This document shows positions 55,070 through 58,396 of a stretch of DNA of 58,396 bases, piece by piece. The stretch's first letter is position 1, and every line of letters starts with the position of its first letter. The DNA is taken from positions 1 to 58,396 of the forward strand of contig DXIF01000020.1 in assembly GCA_019113025.1 (NCBI GenBank), written 5' to 3'. The notes beneath the pieces are model-generated. The model did no database searches and was not told where the DNA came from. It worked only from the letters and a program-made list of their open reading frames with translations. The position numbers and the translations under genes were made by a program. This stretch comes from Candidatus Anaerobiospirillum stercoravium (GTDB lineage: Bacteria > Pseudomonadota > Gammaproteobacteria > Enterobacterales > Succinivibrionaceae).

Positions 55070-55954
55070 ATGGCATATAAGAAGCTTGGCGGTATTTATT
55101 CTGCTCTGTTAACTTCCTTTGATCAGGAGGGCAAGGTTAACGAGAATGGCGTGCGTCAGTTAGTCCGTCACAACATCGATGTTTGCAAGGTCGATGGCTT
55201 ATACGTAGGCGGCTCGACCGGCGAGAACTTCTTATTAAGCACCGATGAGAAGAAGAAGATCTTTGAGATCGCTAAGGACGAGGCCAAGGATCAGGTTCAA
55301 CTCATCGCTCAGGTGGGCTCCTTAAACATCAACGAGTCCGTTGAGCTGGCAAAGTATGTCACCGATTTAGGTTATGACTCCTTATCGGCCGTAACTCCTT
55401 TCTACTACAAGTTCTCCTTCGACGAGATCAAGGACTACTACAACACCATCACCGCCGCTGCTGACAACCAGATGGTGGTTTACTTCATCCCATTCTTAAC
55501 CGGCGTTAACATCTCGGTTGACCAGTTCAAGTCGCTGTTTGAGAACGAGAAGATCACCGGTGTTAAGTTCACCGCCGGCGACTTCTTCTTATTAGAGCGC
55601 TTCCGCAAGGCCTTCCCAGACAAGACCTTATTTGCCGGCTTCGACGAGATGATGTTACCTGCCACCGTTTTAGGTGTTGACGGTGCCATCGGCTCGACCT
55701 TCAACGTCAACGGTGTTCGTGCCCGCCAGATCTTCGAGGCCGCCCGCTCAGGTGACATCAAGACCGCATTAGAGGTTCAGCACGTCACCAACGACTTCAT
55801 CTCCGATGTCTTAGCCAACGGCTTATACGGCACCTTAAAGATCTGCCTGCAAGAGGCTGGGGTTGACGCCGGTTACTGCCGCAAGCCAATGGGCCCATAC
55901 AGCGAAGAGATGATTACCCGCGCTAAGGAAATCTACCACAAGTACTTTAACTAG
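55070..55954 (+). CDS. nanA: N-acetylneuraminate lyase
   Basis: 294-residue class I aldolase of the NAL/DHDPS family that cleaves Neu5Ac to ManNAc and pyruvate. Motifs: GGSTGE at 47-52 (binds the substrate carboxylate), Tyr138 in YFIP, and the Schiff-base Lys166 in GVKFTA, matching Tyr137/Lys165 of E. coli NanA. Sialate-lyase rather than dihydrodipicolinate-synthase identity is supported by GGSTGENFLLS and the nan neighbourhood. GTGGAG precedes the ATG. Codon use is strongly biased (Leu TTA throughout), suggesting high expression. Confidence 0.97.
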   Translation: MAYKKLGGIYSALLTSFDQEGKVNENGVRQLVRHNIDVCKVDGLYVGGSTGENFLLSTDEKKKIFEIAKDEAKDQVQLIAQVGSLNINESVELAKYVTDLGYDSLSAVTPFYYKFSFDEIKDYYNTITAAADNQMVVYFIPFLTGVNISVDQFKSLFENEKITGVKFTAGDFFLLERFRKAFPDKTLFAGFDEMMLPATVLGVDGAIGSTFNVNGVRARQIFEAARSGDIKTALEVQHVTNDFISDVLANGLYGTLKICLQEAGVDAGYCRKPMGPYSEEMITRAKEIYHKYFN

Positions 55955-56637
55955 GACCTAAGGTAGCTTCCTCCCCCAGGATGCGTCCGCGGGGAGATTC
56001 CTTGGCAAGCTTCCACGGGAAGCTTTCTTGGGAGAACTTTCTAGGGAGAGCTTTCTAGGGTAGCTCAAATTTCCGGCGCAAGGCCGAGAACTCAAAACTG
56101 ATCCTTGCGCCGACGCTCCCGCCGCACGGCGCCCGCGGTGGGGGCAAAAACAACCACACACACTCTAGTCCCCTTGAGGCGAGCATTCACAAGTTAAACC
56201 AATACTTCGAACTCACTTCAGGGGGCTATTTAATCGGTTAACCGATGATGTTACCTGATGAATTGCTCAGGGATCTATCGCTACCTCCTTATTTGGGGGT
56301 TTTGTGCCCTGAGGGCTCAATTCATCACATCCATTGCGTAAAGCTGGCCTTAGGCGCTCACCTGCTTATGCCTTGCATTAAGCGTTAGCCTGCAAACAAG
56401 CAAGAGCGCAAGACCTGCCTTGCTGTTACGGCGCAGTCAGGCGCTTGATACGCACACCAGCTCACGTAAGCCAATTAACCCCTAAGTCCGCATGCGGACT
56501 TAACGGCACAGAGCCGTCCCAGATGCGCTCTGAGCCTTGGCGCCTCCATGTCAAAAGTACTAAGCCAAGCTCACCTGTTAGCTGCTTACTGCTTTTGGTC
56601 AATCCTAGTCTTTTGCAAGTGAGTTTTAGAGGTTTCT
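55955..56637 (+). other. Long intergenic region between nanA and the sialate symporter
   Basis: 683 bp without a gene. It has an AAGCTTTCTTGGGAG-type stutter (55995-56060); a 10-bp stem CGGCGCAAGG/CCTTGCGCCG (56074-56112), a possible nanA 3' end; a 12-bp palindrome TCGGTTAACCGA (56234-56245); and a large bulged stem (56257-56326), listed next. Confidence 0.55.
56257..56326 (+). promoter_or_regulatory. Large bulged stem upstream of the sialate symporter
   Basis: GATGAATTG+CTCAGGG (56257-56272) pairs with CCCTGAG+CAATTCATC (56307-56313, 56318-56326), with GGCT bulged: 16 base pairs around a 34-nt loop. It is about 310 nt before the start codon. It may be an RNA element or an operator; no known riboswitch class is recognised. 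Confidence 0.45.
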
Positions 56638-58173
56638 ATGACTGAGGAGCTTCATGGTTTTACTTGGATTGATACCACAGTGCTGGTGGTCTATATGATC
56701 GCCGTGCTCTTAGGTGGTATCTACTTCTCCAAGAAAGAGATGCAAGGTAAGGAATTCTTCAAGAGTGACGGCACCGTACCTTGGTGGGTTACCTGCGTTT
56801 CCATTTTCGCCACCTTACTGTCCCCAATCTCGTTCTTAGCCCTGCCTGGTAACTCCTACGGCGGCACTTGGATGCTGTGGTTTGCCCAGATCGGTATGAT
56901 CATCGCCATTCCACTGACCATTCGCTACTTCCTGCCAGTTTATGCCAAGCTCGACATCGACACCGCCTACCACTACTTAGAGCTGCGCTTTAACTCCAGA
57001 GGCTTACGCGTCTTAGGCGCTCTGATGTTCGTGCTCTTCCAATTAGGTCGTATGTCGATCGTGATGTACTTACCATGCTTAGCCTTAGCTAACTTAACCG
57101 GCATCAGCGTAGACATTCTGATTATCGCCATGGGTGCGATCGCCATTGTGTACTCCTACACCGGCGGCTTAAAGGCGGTACTATGGACCGACTTCATCCA
57201 AGGCGTGATCTTAATTGGCGGTATCACCTTAACCCTGTTCTACATCATCTACATGTTAGATGGCGGCTTTAGCGACGTCACCTCATCCTTAACCGAAGGC
57301 GGGCGCTTCTTAGCTGACACTGAGAAGTGGATGGATTGGACCAACCTGTTAGGCACCTCGGTCATGGTTACCTTGGTTGGCGGCGGTTTAACCACCTTCT
57401 GCTCCTACATTTCCTCGCAGGACGTAGTACAGCGTTTCACCACCACCACCGATATCAAGCAGCTCAACAAGATGACCATCGGCAATGGTATTCTCTCCAT
57501 CTTCTGCGCCTCGGTCTTCTACTTAGTTGGTACTGCCTTATATCTGTACTATCAGCAGAATCCAGACTTCATCACCGACACCTTCCGTAACTCGCAAGAT
57601 CAAGTATTCGCTTACTTCATCACCTATGAGTTACCGGTCGGCGTAACTGGTATCATCTTAGCTGCCCTGTATGCTGCTGCCCAGTCGACCTTATCGACCG
57701 GCATCAACTCGGTTGCTACCTCGTGGGTTATGGACATTCAGACCATCATCACCCCGAACATGACCTTCCAGCGTCAGACCAAGATTGCACAGTACATTTC
57801 CTTAGCAGTCGGTATCTTCGCTATCTTAGTGGCCATGTGGTTAGCTCGTCTTGATGTTAAGTCCGCTTACGAGCTCTTCAACTCGTTCTTAGGTCAAGCC
57901 TTAGGTGCCTTAGCCGGTGTCTTCGTTTTAGGTGTCTTCACCCAAAAGACCACTGCCTTAAGCGCTTTCTTAGGCTTCCTCGCCGCCACTGCCGCCGTCT
58001 TCTACTTAAAGTACAACGTCCCAAGCGTATCCTTCTGGATGTACGCCTTAATCGCGATTGTTGTCACCTTAATCGTCGGCATCGTGGTCTCGAAGATCCA
58101 AGCCATGGCCACGGGCAAGGAGTTCCAAGCGCCAGAGGGTTCGACCTTCCGCTCGGCTACCGCTTCTAAGTAA
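56638..58173 (+). CDS. Sodium/solute symporter (SSS family), sialic acid uptake
   Basis: 511 residues with about 13 membrane segments. It resembles SSS-family sialate transporters (SiaT, STM1128): start FTWIDTTVLVVYMIAVLLGGIYFSKKEMQGKEFF, then VPWWVTCVSIFATLLSPISFLALPG, TAYHYLELRF, IVYSYTGGLKAVLWTDFIQG, SSQDVVQRFTTTTDIKQ and AALYAAAQSTLSTGINSVATS, with the Ser/Thr-rich sodium-site helix. The inner-membrane protein would couple Na+ to Neu5Ac entry. AGAGG precedes the ATG. Last gene of the locus; downstream 220 bp have no gene. Specificity rests on the neighbours; other SSS substrates are possible in principle. Confidence 0.88.
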   Translation: MTEELHGFTWIDTTVLVVYMIAVLLGGIYFSKKEMQGKEFFKSDGTVPWWVTCVSIFATLLSPISFLALPGNSYGGTWMLWFAQIGMIIAIPLTIRYFLPVYAKLDIDTAYHYLELRFNSRGLRVLGALMFVLFQLGRMSIVMYLPCLALANLTGISVDILIIAMGAIAIVYSYTGGLKAVLWTDFIQGVILIGGITLTLFYIIYMLDGGFSDVTSSLTEGGRFLADTEKWMDWTNLLGTSVMVTLVGGGLTTFCSYISSQDVVQRFTTTTDIKQLNKMTIGNGILSIFCASVFYLVGTALYLYYQQNPDFITDTFRNSQDQVFAYFITYELPVGVTGIILAALYAAAQSTLSTGINSVATSWVMDIQTIITPNMTFQRQTKIAQYISLAVGIFAILVAMWLARLDVKSAYELFNSFLGQALGALAGVFVLGVFTQKTTALSAFLGFLAATAAVFYLKYNVPSVSFWMYALIAIVVTLIVGIVVSKIQAMATGKEFQAPEGSTFRSATASK

Positions 58174-58244
58174 CTACAAGTAAGTAACCACAAGGCCACG
58201 GCCCCAACGTTACCATCAAGTTACGCCCCCGCGCCTTGGACCTA

Positions 58245-58263
58245 GCATCGTGCGGACCTAGCA
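58245..58263. repeat. GGACCTAGCATC direct repeat
   Basis: Two copies of GACCTAGCATC about 17 bp apart downstream of the symporter, CTAG-containing like the stutters near 14.1 and 39.3 kb. Confidence 0.7.
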
Positions 58264-58396
58264 TCAGCATGAGAGGTGGCGCCGGGGGCCCAGAACACAG
58301 AGCACAGGGTCTTGGTCGGCCTAAACTCAGATCCAAGGCCGCCGCAAGGCATAAGCCCTCTAGGCTGCCGTAAGTCAGCCTAGACCAAGACTAAAT

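Noticed and set aside
56206-56245. tRNA-like TTCGAAC near 56.2 kb
   Set aside because: No acceptor or anticodon stems around it; the adjacent TCGGTTAACCGA is a simple palindrome.

Overview
The window looks like the chromosome of a motile, host-associated gammaproteobacterium. It has a FleQ/FlrA-type master flagellar regulator, a FlgJ with a muramidase domain, a bifunctional PheA, YfbR, DeaD, and an enteric/Pasteurellaceae-style sialate set (NanM, a NanC/KdgM porin, NanE, NanA). Gene content together with an AAA-ATPase/PD-(D/E)XK protein suggests a gut anaerobe of the Succinivibrionaceae (Aeromonadales). That placement is inference; no rRNA gene is present to test it.

Layout. 1-9.3 kb: flagellar genes on the minus strand (flaG; flgJ, flgK, flgL), interrupted by a plus-strand AAA-ATPase/nuclease-fold gene. 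9.3-12.2 kb: almost 3 kb with no convincing gene. 12.2-18.8 kb, plus strand: the sigma-54 flagellar activator, then pseB-pseC-pseF-pseG for CMP-pseudaminic acid, the sugar used to glycosylate flagellin. pseH and pseI are not here. 19-31 kb: housekeeping and metabolic genes (ung, GrpB-like, kdgK-eda, Bax-inhibitor-like membrane protein, pheA, an MBL hydrolase divergent from a MerR regulator, yfbR), ending in an MmeI-like Type IIL restriction-modification gene that a G9 tract puts out of frame. 31-45.8 kb: FCD-type GntR regulator, RsmB-like rRNA methyltransferase, aldo/keto reductase, two tandem sugar-efflux-type MFS transporters, a DUF4253 protein, a DeaD-type helicase with long acidic and basic extensions, an orphan family-5 solute-binding protein, galM. 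46-48.7 kb: a large secreted protein of unknown function. 49-58.2 kb: a sialic acid utilisation locus with an RpiR-type regulator, then nanM, a NanC-like porin, nanE, nanA and an SSS-family sialate symporter.

How the genes work together. The sialate locus gives a route from outer membrane entry (NanC-like) through anomer conversion in the periplasm (NanM) and Na+-coupled uptake (SSS) to cleavage (NanA) and ManNAc-6-P epimerisation (NanE). The ManNAc kinase step and NagA/NagB are not in the window. kdgK and eda form the lower part of ketodeoxygluconate catabolism, giving pyruvate and glyceraldehyde-3-P. The pse genes sit next to the flagellar activator, as expected for glycosylated polar flagella.

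Intergenic DNA is unusually long and rich in short imperfect tandem arrays (periods 6, 10, 11, 15, 17, 18 and 22 bp), several sharing a TGAGCCT core. The most notable feature is the G9 tract, a probable phase-variation switch for a restriction-modification enzyme.
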